From assembly GCA_009668015.1 (NCBI GenBank), contig WJYB01000011.1, positions 1 through 64,000 of the forward strand: DNA of 64,000 nucleotides, in the 5' to 3' direction. This DNA comes from Enterobacteriaceae bacterium RIT714. Its GTDB lineage: Bacteria; Pseudomonadota; Gammaproteobacteria; Enterobacterales; Enterobacteriaceae. The notes under the pieces were generated by a model. It worked only from the letters and a program-made list of their open reading frames with translations, was not told the origin of the DNA and made no database searches. This document shows positions 40,392-48,750 of the stretch, piece after piece. Every line of letters begins with the position of its first letter. Positions within the stretch are counted from its first letter, which is position 1. The position numbers and the translations under genes were made by a program.

Positions 40392-41423
40392 ATGCCTATA
40401 ACTAGAGAAGCTATGCAAGAAATGGAGGTTTTAGCTAATTCTATTGCTAAAACTATAGAGGGCTATTGTAATAATATTTTTTGCGCAACTAATGATAAAG
40501 ACCATGTTTTACGATGGGTTTCTCAGTTCGATGAGAATGACCAACTTTTTGTTTTACAACAAACAAATATTCTATTAAGTAAACAATATTTTTCAAAAGA
40601 AAAGTACAAGTTCATAATTGATAAATTAATTAGAAAAACTAAGACAACTACTTTACAAAATTTATCTTTCCTTGACATCCAGCAAAACGGTGAAAGTCAG
40701 AGAGATATGTTGACATTATTAGAGCAAAGCTCTCAAGAAATCCACAATGTACCGCTTCTAGTAAATGATTATTCTACTGGTAAATTTGTTTATTTCGATG
40801 ATGTTGTTTTTACCGGGGATAGGATTTGTAGGGATCTTGAAGATTGGATAATAAATTCTGCTCCGATGGAATGTAAACTCTTGATTGCATCAATATTTAC
40901 TCATACATACGCCACTTATAATATAGAGAAAAGGCTTACGAAGTTAATAAGGGACTCTGGTAAAAAAATCAGCCTTTCATTTTCATTTTTTGGTAGGCAG
41001 TATGAGAATAAATTTATTATGAGAAATCAGTCTGATGTTTTTTGGCCACGCGAGGAAAACATCAACATTCCCTTTGGAATTGATCCTGAAAGGTTTGTTA
41101 GTACAGCACCGGAAGGACAAAACCCTGGTCGCACAGGATTTGTTGAAAGCTACGTTTTTAGGAACGAGTCTGACAGGGATCGGTTCGAGAAAATATTGTG
41201 TGAAAAAGGTTTCTATATAATATCTCTTTGCACAGATCCTTCTATTTCAATGAAGCCGTTAGGATATAAAACTTATAAAGGATTAGGTTTCGGTGGCACT
41301 ATATTTACATACCGAAATAGCCCAAATAATACACCTCTTGCTTTTTGGTGGGGTAATCCAGAAATGGAAAATTGGAATCCATTAAGTAAATGGTACCCGT
41401 TGATGATGAGAGTTACATACTAG
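40392..41423 (+). CDS. Phosphoribosyltransferase-like protein of a conflict module
   Basis: 343 aa, soluble. The segment FVYFDDVVFTGDR (about 132-144) matches the PRPP-binding signature of type I phosphoribosyltransferases (acidic pair followed by TG). The surrounding helices and the C-terminal block (MKPLGYKTYKGLGFGGTIFT, LAFWWGNPEMENWNPL) resemble the PRTase-like family found in proposed phage-conflict operons. Metabolic PRTases are smaller and lack these extensions. A GAAGGAAG ribosome site precedes it. The NADAR gene follows after 1 nt. The substrate is unknown. Confidence 0.7.
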   Translation: MPITREAMQEMEVLANSIAKTIEGYCNNIFCATNDKDHVLRWVSQFDENDQLFVLQQTNILLSKQYFSKEKYKFIIDKLIRKTKTTTLQNLSFLDIQQNGESQRDMLTLLEQSSQEIHNVPLLVNDYSTGKFVYFDDVVFTGDRICRDLEDWIINSAPMECKLLIASIFTHTYATYNIEKRLTKLIRDSGKKISLSFSFFGRQYENKFIMRNQSDVFWPREENINIPFGIDPERFVSTAPEGQNPGRTGFVESYVFRNESDRDRFEKILCEKGFYIISLCTDPSISMKPLGYKTYKGLGFGGTIFTYRNSPNNTPLAFWWGNPEMENWNPLSKWYPLMMRVTY

Positions 41424-41424
41424 A

Positions 41425-42030
41425 ATGTCGGAGTTGAGAGAGTATAATCAATATGAATCTGTGGTTTTCTGGAAAACTACAGAGAAATGGGGCGGTTTAT
41501 CCAACATGGCTCGAGGTTACCCTGTTGTTGTTAATGGGATAAAGATTCAATCAAGTGAAACTTTATATCAAGCTATGAGGTTCACTGAACACCCTGAAAT
41601 ACAGAAGGAGATACTTTCTCAAAGCAATCCAATGTATGGAAAGAGAATTTCAAGGAAATACCATTCATTAACCCGTCGATCTTGGGAGCAAGAGCGAGTG
41701 GCAATTATGAAGTGGGCTGTTTGTGTTAAACTCTGTCAAAATTGGGAAAGTTTCTCAGCTCTTCTTCTTTCCACTGGAGAGAAACCAATTGTTGAGTATT
41801 CTGAAAAAGATCAATTTTGGGGGGCTAAAAGCATAGGTAACCATACATATTCAGGAATGAACGTTTTGGGACGTATTCTGATGCTACTTCGTGATACATG
41901 TGAACACAGAGGACAGCAAGCTTTTAAAATCATACCTCCTCCAAATATTACAGGCTTTAATATATTTGGGCAACCGGTAAAGACTGTCATTTCACTTGAT
42001 AAAGAAGAAGACCAAATTAGTCTACTTTAA
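41425..42030 (+). CDS. NADAR-domain (YbiA-like) protein
   Basis: 201 aa. The NADAR fold occupies about residues 12-160: KWGGLSNMARGYPVVVNGIK, IQSSETLYQAMRF, WEQERVAIMKWAVCVK, then LLSTGEKPIVEYSEKDQFWG and NVLGRILMLLR. NADAR proteins act on N-glycosidic or ADP-ribosyl bonds: YbiA/RibX on riboflavin intermediates, and others remove ADP-ribose from guanine as antitoxins of DarT1-like toxins. It starts 1 nt after the PRTase stop, so the two work together. Which partner is toxic or protective is not known. Confidence 0.85.
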   Translation: MSELREYNQYESVVFWKTTEKWGGLSNMARGYPVVVNGIKIQSSETLYQAMRFTEHPEIQKEILSQSNPMYGKRISRKYHSLTRRSWEQERVAIMKWAVCVKLCQNWESFSALLLSTGEKPIVEYSEKDQFWGAKSIGNHTYSGMNVLGRILMLLRDTCEHRGQQAFKIIPPPNITGFNIFGQPVKTVISLDKEEDQISLL

Positions 42031-42067
42031 ATTTATTTAGATGAGATTATAGACACTATTTGATATC

Positions 42068-42092
42068 AAAGCCCTCTTCTAAAGAGGGCTTT
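42068..42092. terminator. Bidirectional terminator
   Basis: AAAGCCCTCTT (42068-42078) pairs with AAGAGGGCTTT (42082-42092) across a 3-nt loop. T-rich stretches occur on both strands. It separates the convergent NADAR and replication-type genes. Confidence 0.85.
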
Positions 42093-42223
42093 ATAATTAA
42101 AGTGAAGGCTGATATAGATTTAGATGGCGTGATGTTTTTCCTGTTTCTAAATGAAATAGGACAGCTAATTTAGATTATTTCCTATCTACGAAACCTTTCT
42201 GACTATATGTAAGCTAAAGCATA

Positions 42224-43261
42224 TTAGCATTCTTGTGATAAGTATTCTAATCGCCTAATACATAATTTCCATTTTTCCCAAACATTATCTCGGTCAATCA
42301 AATCAATTTCGTTTTGCTCAATTACTGCGAGAGAATGCCGAGAAAGTTTTGATCTTTTTTTCATTTTTTTCTTGATGACGCTTACATCATTGGTTTTCAA
42401 CTTATATCTAAGATAGTTTTTTTTAATAAGTTCTCCTTGCATCTGATTGCTATAAATTACTAAACGTAAGAATGGATTATCCATAGAGGATATTTCTTTT
42501 AGTAAAAGTGATTTTCCTTTTATCTTATTTGATGTTATCTTTGGCTTAACTCGTGCTTCTATTCTCAATAGATGTTTGTGATTTTTATTTGTAACTTCCA
42601 TTAGTCCATTCTCGGATTGTAAAGAGTAAAACTCACCTCTTCTTATATATATTTTTTCATAGCATAGTATGTTTATTTTTGACCTTATGCTTCCCAATCG
42701 TAAGCCGGGCAATCCATATTTATGATGAAAGTATTCAGATGCACTAGCGTTTTTTAGCGACCACAAATAATCTTTAAGTTTACAATCATACATATCTAAT
42801 GCCACATCTATTTGAGTAATCCAAGACCTGGTTATAGTTTTAATTATAGTACTTCCAAATTTTGATTCCATCCATCTTATAAGTTCTTTAAATTGATTGT
42901 CATTAACATGTTGTGGCCTAAAATCAAATCTTATACTTCCCGTATTTTTATTCACAGGTGAATAGGCGATATGCAATAATAAAGCTGGGAACTTTTCTCG
43001 GCTAAAAATGTTGATTGCTTTCTTGTAGGGATGACCTTCTTTTAGTTTTGTATGAGTTATGGTGTATATATTGTCTTGGGATTTATTGCAATTTCTGAGT
43101 TCTAAGTATATTTTCTTTTTCTCATTTTTATCCAAAAAATTGCTAACAAGAGTTACTTTGTCTATTCTCATCTTCAATTCATGCTTGTGAAAACTCTTTC
43201 CTGCATTAATAGAAGGTCTTGTTTCGATATTCTTTATGTTTAATAGCATATGGGTTCCCAT
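42224..43261 (-). CDS. Probable replication initiation protein of the element
   Basis: 345 aa, basic and AT-rich. The central part (LLHIAYSPVNKNTGSIRFDF, RSWITQIDVALDMYDCKL, GLPGLRLGSIRSK) resembles replication initiators of the Rep_trans/filamentous-phage type, in which a TxxDVAxD-like strand carries catalytic residues. The C-terminal portion is lysine-rich. It could start at 43261 or at an in-frame ATG at 43249, which follows GGGA. The context (AlpA, iteron-like repeats, integrase) fits a replicating satellite. Identification is from pattern only. Confidence 0.5.
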   Translation of the reverse strand: MGTHMLLNIKNIETRPSINAGKSFHKHELKMRIDKVTLVSNFLDKNEKKKIYLELRNCNKSQDNIYTITHTKLKEGHPYKKAINIFSREKFPALLLHIAYSPVNKNTGSIRFDFRPQHVNDNQFKELIRWMESKFGSTIIKTITRSWITQIDVALDMYDCKLKDYLWSLKNASASEYFHHKYGLPGLRLGSIRSKINILCYEKIYIRRGEFYSLQSENGLMEVTNKNHKHLLRIEARVKPKITSNKIKGKSLLLKEISSMDNPFLRLVIYSNQMQGELIKKNYLRYKLKTNDVSVIKKKMKKRSKLSRHSLAVIEQNEIDLIDRDNVWEKWKLCIRRLEYLSQEC

Positions 43262-43303
43262 ACAGAATATTTTATTTATAATGGGTTGTGAATTTGAATG
43301 TGC

Positions 43304-43338
43304 CTATATACATAGGTCTCTATGTAGGTGGTATATAG
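43304..43338. promoter_or_regulatory. Inverted repeats upstream of the rep-like gene
   Basis: CTATATAC (43304-43311) and GTATATAG (43331-43338) form a perfect dyad that encloses a smaller CATAG/CTATG dyad. It is a likely binding site for a regulator in the rep promoter region. Confidence 0.4.
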
Positions 43339-43390
43339 CGTGCTATTAGAGGGAATCAGATAATGCTAATAGAACTCTAAAAGGATTAGA

Positions 43391-43585
43391 TCACATTGTA
43401 TCTACTACGTAACGACTTGCTATCCACTCCAAAACCTCCTCTTCTCGCCATGCAACTGCGCGTGCTCCGGTCAGGCTGACTTGCCGAGGAAATGCTTTTG
43501 CTTCGATTAGTCGGTAGAGCGTTGCACGAGAAATTGCGCATAGTTCCAGAACAGTTTTAACCTTGATTAGACGTTTATTCGGCAT
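43391..43585 (-). CDS. AlpA-family excisionase/regulator
   Basis: 64 aa from ATG 43585 (MPNKRLIKVKTVLEL); the open frame extends 15 nt upstream. The MerR-like helix-turn-helix (CAISRATLYRLIEAKAFPRQ, VAWREEEVLEWI) is typical of AlpA/phage-type regulators carried by P4-like elements, where they activate integrase expression or promote excision. It is upstream of the rep-like gene on the same strand. Confidence 0.85.
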   Translation of the reverse strand: MPNKRLIKVKTVLELCAISRATLYRLIEAKAFPRQVSLTGARAVAWREEEVLEWIASRYVVDTM

Positions 43586-43986
43586 CGTTTGAATCCACAA
43601 AAAAAGCGCATCGGATTGATACCTCTACGATTTACAGTTTTGCAGATTGAATGAGCGAAACTCTTATAACATATTGAATTTAATAGTTTTTAATGATCTA
43701 GGTTTTCGAAGGTTCGGGAAGTTTCGAAAGTTTCAAATGCCGAAAAGTTTCGCACCTACTGAGCAAAATAGGTGAGCTTGGTAGATCTTGAGAACAGCCT
43801 TTTTGGGCTGCTCTCAGCGAATACTATGATTAAAAGAATGACTATTTTTACTACATTAGATTGGTTTTTAAGGAGTGATTATTAATCAATTAACTCGAAA
43901 TGATATAGATGTTATGGAATTTAAATAAGGAGATTTCATGGCATAGACATATTTATGTCTAAAAAGCTTCTTGAAAGATAGATTAA
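43586..43986. other. Possible origin region: iteron-like repeats, hairpin and regulator dyad
   Basis: 400 bases without a gene. AAGTTTC recurs at 43719, 43728 and 43745 within a purine/pyrimidine-biased stretch that also holds TTTTCGAAGG and CACCTA/TAGGTG inverted pairs. A hairpin (GAGAACAGCC 43790-43799, GGCTGCTCTC 43806-43815) follows. A TAGACATA/TATGTCTA dyad lies at 43944-43961. The combination suggests a replication origin or regulatory hub. Confidence 0.4.
43944..43961. promoter_or_regulatory. AGACAT/ATGTCT dyad downstream of the XRE gene
   Basis: TAGACATA-TT-TATGTCTA is an 18-bp perfect dyad. The same half-site occurs at 44386-44402 upstream of the XRE gene, so both are candidate sites for that repressor. 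Confidence 0.5.
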
Positions 43987-44361
43987 TTATGTGTATTCAT
44001 CTAGGAACATGATTAGAACCCTGCGTTGTTCATGTGTTAAACGAGGCCAGATTTGTTCAAATCTATTCTTTAAGTCTACATCTTTGACTGGAACAAATTC
44101 TGGTTGTTCGTTATTACCAGAGGAGTTCTCATCAAAGCAATCAATGAAAAACCAACCAATTGGCGTATTCATTTTTATGGCAATATTTACAAGATGTGCG
44201 ACATTAATTTTATTGGCTCCTCTTTCATAACGTGAAAGTTGTTGCTGGGAAATATCCGCATACTCGGCTAATTGCTGTGCAGTCATACCAAGTTCTTTTC
44301 TGCGCATCTGGATACGCTGACCAACCATCTTATCAGTGACTTCGGATGCAAGCTTCGCCAT
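43987..44361 (-). CDS. XRE-family transcriptional regulator
   Basis: 124 aa. A complete Cro/C1-type helix-turn-helix lies in the first 75 residues (VGQRIQMRRKELGMTAQQLA, YADISQQQLSRYERGANKIN). The C-terminal part (RFEQIWPRLTHEQRRVLIMF) probably mediates dimerisation. AGACAT/ATGTCT dyads flank the gene, fitting an autorepressor of the element. Confidence 0.85.
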   Translation of the reverse strand: MAKLASEVTDKMVGQRIQMRRKELGMTAQQLAEYADISQQQLSRYERGANKINVAHLVNIAIKMNTPIGWFFIDCFDENSSGNNEQPEFVPVKDVDLKNRFEQIWPRLTHEQRRVLIMFLDEYT

Positions 44362-44385
44362 TTTCCCGCCTTGTTTCCAACGTAT

Positions 44386-44402
44386 ATGTCTATAAAAGAC
44401 AT
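44386..44402. promoter_or_regulatory. ATGTCT/AGACAT dyad in the XRE promoter
   Basis: ATGTCT-ATAAA-AGACAT, 25 nt upstream of the XRE start codon. It shares half-sites with the dyad at 43944-43961. Likely autoregulatory operator. Confidence 0.55.
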
Positions 44403-44606
44403 TTTGCGGGTGTTTTACTCTTGCATGAACATCAGTAATGGATTATAAATTGATTTTTACTCTTTTATGGATGTTTTGTCTTCAAGGAAGTCCATTTTTC
44501 TATCATTCAGCTTCCATAAAAGGAACTTAACTGAAATTTGGTCTGGCTTCATTAATACTAGCAAGCAATAACTTTTTCTAAGAATCTATGAAAATTGAGA
44601 GGTAAT

Positions 44607-45151
44607 ATGAACAATTCATCTATCGCTAAAATATTAAGTATCTCGTTGTTGTTTTCTTGTAATATTGTCTATTCATCTTCGCATAACTTACATTTACAAG
44701 AGACTGCAAGTTCAGTGTCAACTCAGCAAGATGGAGTGACAAATAATGATGTATTAAAATACTTATCTGAAAAATACAGTAATGAAATCTCAAGCTTGGG
44801 ACTTAAAGATAAGCAACTCAACTCTAATGTTTATGTTCGCGCAAGCTTGAATGATAACTTTTTATTTTTCTCGAATCTGAAACAGTTTATCTCTGTTTTT
44901 TACGACCTTCCAAATCTTCAGTCAGTCAAAGTTGTTAAGTATGATAATTATATAGGTTTCAAAGTAAAACTTGCTGGGCGTCCCGCAACAGGGTTTGCAC
45001 TTTATCAAGAGGATAATGAGTTTTTCTTGAAGGGGTTATAAATGAAAAAGGACTTATTGCGGCTGAGAATATAGAAGAGGAGGGGCTGGTATTTAACTCA
45101 TATTATTCAGTCGCTTTTGTTGTATTTAATAAGAATGGTGTTAAATATTAA
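44607..45151 (+). pseudogene. Secreted protein of unknown function, frameshifted near its 3' end
   Basis: ATG 44607 follows GAGAGGT. The N-terminus is a signal peptide (IAKILSISLLFSCNIVYSS). The open frame stops at 45041, but after the AAGGGGTT run near 45030 a frame change continues a sensible protein (VINEKGLIAAENIEEEGLVF, NSYYSVAFVVFNKNGVKY) to TAA at 45149-45151. The full product would be about 180 aa, periplasmic. The change at a four-G run could be a sequencing error, slippage or true decay. It is paired with another small exported protein. No family is recognised. Confidence 0.55.
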
Positions 45152-45171
45152 TCTTATATATAGATGCAGAT

Positions 45172-45525
45172 ATGAAACTTTTGACGGCTCTACCACTGAT
45201 GATTGTGTGTTTTTCAACCAAAGCGAGTGATTTTAAAAAAATAAATGGAGCACTCTCTTTGTATCAAAGCAAAAATCACACCACCTTCAGTATTAATTCT
45301 TCACTTGGCACTACATCGGGTGTATGTGAAATAGGAGGTGAATTAACACTTATTGATGCACGTAAAGGGCAACGTAACCGTTGGGTTTATAGTGACCAGT
45401 CAAGCATGTGTGTTGTGTTGATTAGTGAATTAGATAATGGTGCCATGCAGGTTATCTCGAAGGATTGTGATAAACACTGTAGTGTAACATCTATAGGTTC
45501 TATAAACGGCACATATAATAAATGA
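45172..45525 (+). CDS. Small exported protein
   Basis: 117 aa with a signal peptide (MKLLTALPLMIVCFSTKAS). The mature part is beta-rich and has four cysteines (SGVCEIGGELTL, SMCVVLISELDNG, KDCDKHCSV), probably forming disulfides in the periplasm. It begins 20 nt after the previous reading frame and is probably co-transcribed. No family is recognised. A toxin/inhibitor-type pairing with the preceding gene is possible but unproven. Confidence 0.6.
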   Translation: MKLLTALPLMIVCFSTKASDFKKINGALSLYQSKNHTTFSINSSLGTTSGVCEIGGELTLIDARKGQRNRWVYSDQSSMCVVLISELDNGAMQVISKDCDKHCSVTSIGSINGTYNK

Positions 45526-45531
45526 AAGATT

Positions 45532-45561
45532 ACTTTAGCCTGAAACTAACCAGGCTAAAGT
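45532..45561. terminator. Bidirectional terminator
   Basis: ACTTTAGCCTG (45532-45542) and CAGGCTAAAGT (45551-45561) are perfect 11-bp arms with an 8-nt loop. It separates the convergent exported-protein gene and integrase gene. Confidence 0.8.
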
Positions 45562-45583
45562 AAATATTAATAGATATACAATA

Positions 45584-46846
45584 TTACGCTATTTCTTTTC
45601 TTATTGGTTCTACGTTGTAATTATTACCCTTTTCCAATGTTGTAAGTAGCTCAGCCCATACAGTCAAAGCTTGCTTACGTTCTTCAAAGTATTGATAGCG
45701 ATTATATATACCTTCAACGCCTTTGATTTTATGATTTAAGCAGCGTTCTGCTATCACCGGATCTACCCCCAGCGCAGCTAAATGGGAGCGGGCTGTACGC
45801 CGAAAATCATGAATCGTGAAATTTGGTACATCTAGCATATTTGATCTTATTTTAGCCAACGCTACTGGTAATGTACTTTCCTGAATATGAGGAATCATGC
45901 GATGTTGCATTTTTCTTGCTGGGAGAACCCATTCACTGTTGCCGGACATGATTTTTAATTCTTTAATCCAGCCAACAACGGGTACCGCCAGCGGGATATC
46001 AATACCATCGCCGTTTTTAACGCGCTCAGCAGGTAAATGCCAGACGCCTTCATCCAGATCAAATTCTGACCATCTGGCACCACACAATTCCATCTTACGG
46101 CAGCATAGGGCTAAAATGAGCTTCATAGTTAGTTCATTTTGACGGGAAAACCCTTTGGTCAAAGGCATTACCTGAAAAAGCTGTACCAGCTCTTCTCTAC
46201 TTAACCAGCGTTCACGGCTTTGTTCTTGTCCTCCGGCATCAGAGATGTCAAATGCACTTGCTGGATTAGCAGCCAGCATGTGCCGCTTGATTCCATAATC
46301 AAAGATCCGTCGAGTCCATCTGAGGACGTCATTGGCAACGGTAGGCGCACCTCGTTGAAGGATCTTTTGCAACATATCATCAATATGATAGGGGCGAACG
46401 TCCTCTATTCGCAGGTTGCCTATGTTTGGATTTATATCTTTTTCGATTCGGCGGCGCAGTATGTCGGGGTGCTTCCAGCGTTTAAGTATCTGGCGTTCAA
46501 AATATTCGCTGGCTAATTGGGATACCCGAAGTGCATGTTTTTCAGACTCTATTTTTTTGAGGGCGTCAGCTTTCCGTTCTTGCTTCTCTCCGGCAACGTC
46601 ATAACCCAATGCTACACGTGCAGAGAGTTCTTTGGCGGTCTCTCGCGCTTTTGCTAGTGAGAGTTCAGCATAGGAACCGATACCCATTACCCGCTGTTTT
46701 CCAGAGAAACGATAGCGAAAACGCCAGAATGGAGCAGCATATTTTTTTGGAAAACAGAGAGATAAACCATTGCCATCTGACCTTGCTTCGAAGCGTTCGT
46801 CAGCTCTGATCCAAGCCTTGATTTGTATGTCTGTCATTTTTGCCAT
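45584..46846 (-). CDS. P4-type tyrosine integrase
   Basis: 420 aa. An N-terminal DUF4102-type arm-binding domain (RFEARSDGNGLSLCFPKKYA, RVMGIGSYAELSLAKARE) and a core-binding domain are followed by the catalytic domain. Catalytic residues: Arg in ALCCRKMELCGARW, His-x-x-Arg in IHDFRRTARSHLAALG, His in CLNHK and Tyr in GIYNRYQYF. It inserts the element into the chromosome; it points away from the adjoining yicC 3' end. The two TGAGACAAGGTGA repeats beyond its start are likely arm or accessory sites. Confidence 0.95.
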   Translation of the reverse strand: MAKMTDIQIKAWIRADERFEARSDGNGLSLCFPKKYAAPFWRFRYRFSGKQRVMGIGSYAELSLAKARETAKELSARVALGYDVAGEKQERKADALKKIESEKHALRVSQLASEYFERQILKRWKHPDILRRRIEKDINPNIGNLRIEDVRPYHIDDMLQKILQRGAPTVANDVLRWTRRIFDYGIKRHMLAANPASAFDISDAGGQEQSRERWLSREELVQLFQVMPLTKGFSRQNELTMKLILALCCRKMELCGARWSEFDLDEGVWHLPAERVKNGDGIDIPLAVPVVGWIKELKIMSGNSEWVLPARKMQHRMIPHIQESTLPVALAKIRSNMLDVPNFTIHDFRRTARSHLAALGVDPVIAERCLNHKIKGVEGIYNRYQYFEERKQALTVWAELLTTLEKGNNYNVEPIRKEIA

Positions 46847-46949
46847 ATATGACTCTGCTTATGTGCTGTGTGTACATAATCATGATGCCATAAAAGTCAT
46901 TATGTACATAGTTAAGTACACGCTAAACATGCGCTGTAGTGATACATGA

Positions 46950-47060
46950 TGAGACAAGGTGATAAAGATATAGCCCGTATTAACGGGCTATTAGAGGTGG
47001 TCTTAGCTTGGGTGAGACAAGGTGAGATCGTCTGAGATATTACTCAATGTTCTGAATCTG
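46950..47060. other. Right attachment region of the element
   Basis: Two direct copies of TGAGACAAGGTGA (46950-46962 and 47013-47025) flank a TAGCCCGT/ACGGGCTA hairpin (46971-46990). The sequence ATTACTCAATGTTCTGAATC (47039-47058) covers the last codons and stop of yicC and resembles 37973-37994 at the left boundary. The hairpin can terminate yicC transcription. The att assignment is an inference. Confidence 0.45.
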
Positions 47061-47903
47061 TTCGCGCATCTGCTCGATAAGTACCTTCAATTCAATTGCT
47101 GAATTCGTCACTTCCGCATTGATGGACTTCGAGGCCAGGGTGTTCGATTCGCGATTAAATTCCTGCATCATAAAGTCGAGGCGACGGCCAACGGCCTCTT
47201 TTTTCTTCAGGATGTTGTAGGTTTCTTTAACGTGCGCTTCCAGGCGGTCCAGCTCTTCAGCCACATCCACTCGCTGCGCCATCAGAACCAGTTCCTGCTC
47301 AAGGCGGTTGTTTTCGAGCTGAACTTCGGCGTCCTCAAGTTTGGCAAGCAGACGCTCACGCTGCCATTGCAGAACTTCGGGCATATGGGCGCGAACTTTG
47401 GTGACTTCTGTGCTGACCCCTTCGAGACGCTGTTCAATCATCGCTTTCAGCGCCTGGCCTTCGGTCTCGCGGGCAATGACGAAATCATCCAGAGCACCAT
47501 CCAGCGCACCAAGGATTTCAGCGGCAATGGCATCCAGATCCTGCTCACCGGCAGCCATTACGCCAGGCCAACGCAAGATATCAACGGGGTTGATTTCACC
47601 TTCGTCGCTCTGCATTTTGACCCAGTTCGCGGCATTAACCAGCTGTTTCGCCAGTTTTTCATTGAGGATCAGCTCCCCTTGCGCGCTCGCATCGGGTTCA
47701 AAGCGCAAGTTACATTCTACTTTGCCACGCGTCAGACGAGCACGAATGCGTTCGCGAACGACCGGTTCCAGGCTACGAAACTGCTCCGGCATACGGAAAT
47801 AAGTTTCCAGATAGCGCTGGTTTACCGAGCGCATTTCCCAGGTAGCGCTACCCCAGCTACCCTTGATTTCACGCCGGGCGTAGGCGGTCATACTGCGAAT
47901 CAT
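47040..47903 (-). CDS. yicC: Endoribonuclease YicC
   Basis: 287 aa, full length. Conserved N-terminus MIRSMTAYARREIKG and C-terminal block GRRLDFMMQEFNRESNTLAS, KSINAEVTNSAIELK. YicC-family proteins are metal-dependent endoribonucleases; in E. coli YicC helps turn over the small RNA RyhB. Divergent from rph as in E. coli. Its 3' end appears to be the insertion site of the element to its left. Confidence 0.95.
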   Translation of the reverse strand: MIRSMTAYARREIKGSWGSATWEMRSVNQRYLETYFRMPEQFRSLEPVVRERIRARLTRGKVECNLRFEPDASAQGELILNEKLAKQLVNAANWVKMQSDEGEINPVDILRWPGVMAAGEQDLDAIAAEILGALDGALDDFVIARETEGQALKAMIEQRLEGVSTEVTKVRAHMPEVLQWQRERLLAKLEDAEVQLENNRLEQELVLMAQRVDVAEELDRLEAHVKETYNILKKKEAVGRRLDFMMQEFNRESNTLASKSINAEVTNSAIELKVLIEQMREQIQNIE

Positions 47904-48028
47904 AGATATTCCCGTTTTTAGAGGAGAGATGGGGGGATTATAGCTTTCGGGGCTTTGTCAGGATAGGAATAAGCGTGTTTAATCCGTATAATGCGCAGCC
48001 ACATTCGTTTCAAGCCGGAGATTTCATC

Positions 48029-48745
48029 ATGCGTCCATCAGGTCGTAGCGCCAATCAGGTGCGTCCCGTCACCCTGACCCGTAACTATACAAAACACGCT
48101 GAAGGCTCCGTGCTTGTTGAATTCGGTGATACCAAAGTTTTGTGCACCGCCTCTATTGAAGAAGGTGTACCGCGTTTTCTGAAAGGTCAGGGCCAGGGTT
48201 GGATCACCGCCGAATACGGCATGCTGCCTCGTGCAACCCATACCCGTAATGCCCGTGAAGCGGCAAAGGGTAAGCAAGGCGGTCGCACGATGGAAATCCA
48301 GCGTCTGATTGCACGCGCACTGCGCGCAGCCGTTGACCTGAAAATTCTGGGCGAATTCACCATCACCCTCGACTGCGATGTGATTCAGGCTGATGGCGGC
48401 ACGCGTACGGCTTCTATTACAGGTGCTTGCGTGGCGTTGGCCGATGCGTTGAATAAACTGATTGCTGCCGGCAAACTCAAAACTAACCCGATGAAAGGTA
48501 TGGTTGCAGCCGTATCGGTTGGGATTGTGAAGGGTGAAGCGCTCTGCGATCTGGAGTACGTGGAAGATTCTGCAGCAGAAACCGATATGAACGTCGTCAT
48601 GACGGAGGACGGTCGTATTATTGAGGTGCAGGGCACAGCAGAAGGCGAGCCGTTCACCCATGAAGAATTACTTATTCTTCTGGCGTTGGCCCGAGGGGGA
48701 ATCGAATCCATTGTAACGGCGCAGAAAGCGGCGTTAGAAAATTGA
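48029..48745 (+). CDS. rph: RNase PH
   Basis: 238 aa from ATG 48029 ([14 protein letters not shown]); the longer open frame upstream overlaps the promoter region. Phosphorolytic 3'-5' exoribonuclease that trims tRNA 3' ends. The motif [17 protein letters not shown] and the phosphate-binding and catalytic block [15 protein letters not shown] are intact. Unlike E. coli K-12, whose rph is frameshifted, this gene looks functional to its normal end. Its translation is expected to influence pyrE attenuation. Confidence 0.97.
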   Translation: MRPSGRSANQVRPVTLTRNYTKHAEGSVLVEFGDTKVLCTASIEEGVPRFLKGQGQGWITAEYGMLPRATHTRNAREAAKGKQGGRTMEIQRLIARALRAAVDLKILGEFTITLDCDVIQADGGTRTASITGACVALADALNKLIAAGKLKTNPMKGMVAAVSVGIVKGEALCDLEYVEDSAAETDMNVVMTEDGRIIEVQGTAEGEPFTHEELLILLALARGGIESIVTAQKAALEN

Positions 48746-48750
48746 TATAA

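Noticed and set aside
43586..43770. CRISPR-like array
   Set aside because: The AAGTTTC repeats are only 7-9 bp with irregular spacing and no cas genes are nearby; iteron or operator repeats are a better explanation.
48029..48745. Possible rph frameshift as in E. coli K-12
   Set aside because: The frame is open to the normal end with the usual C-terminal region, so rph looks intact here.
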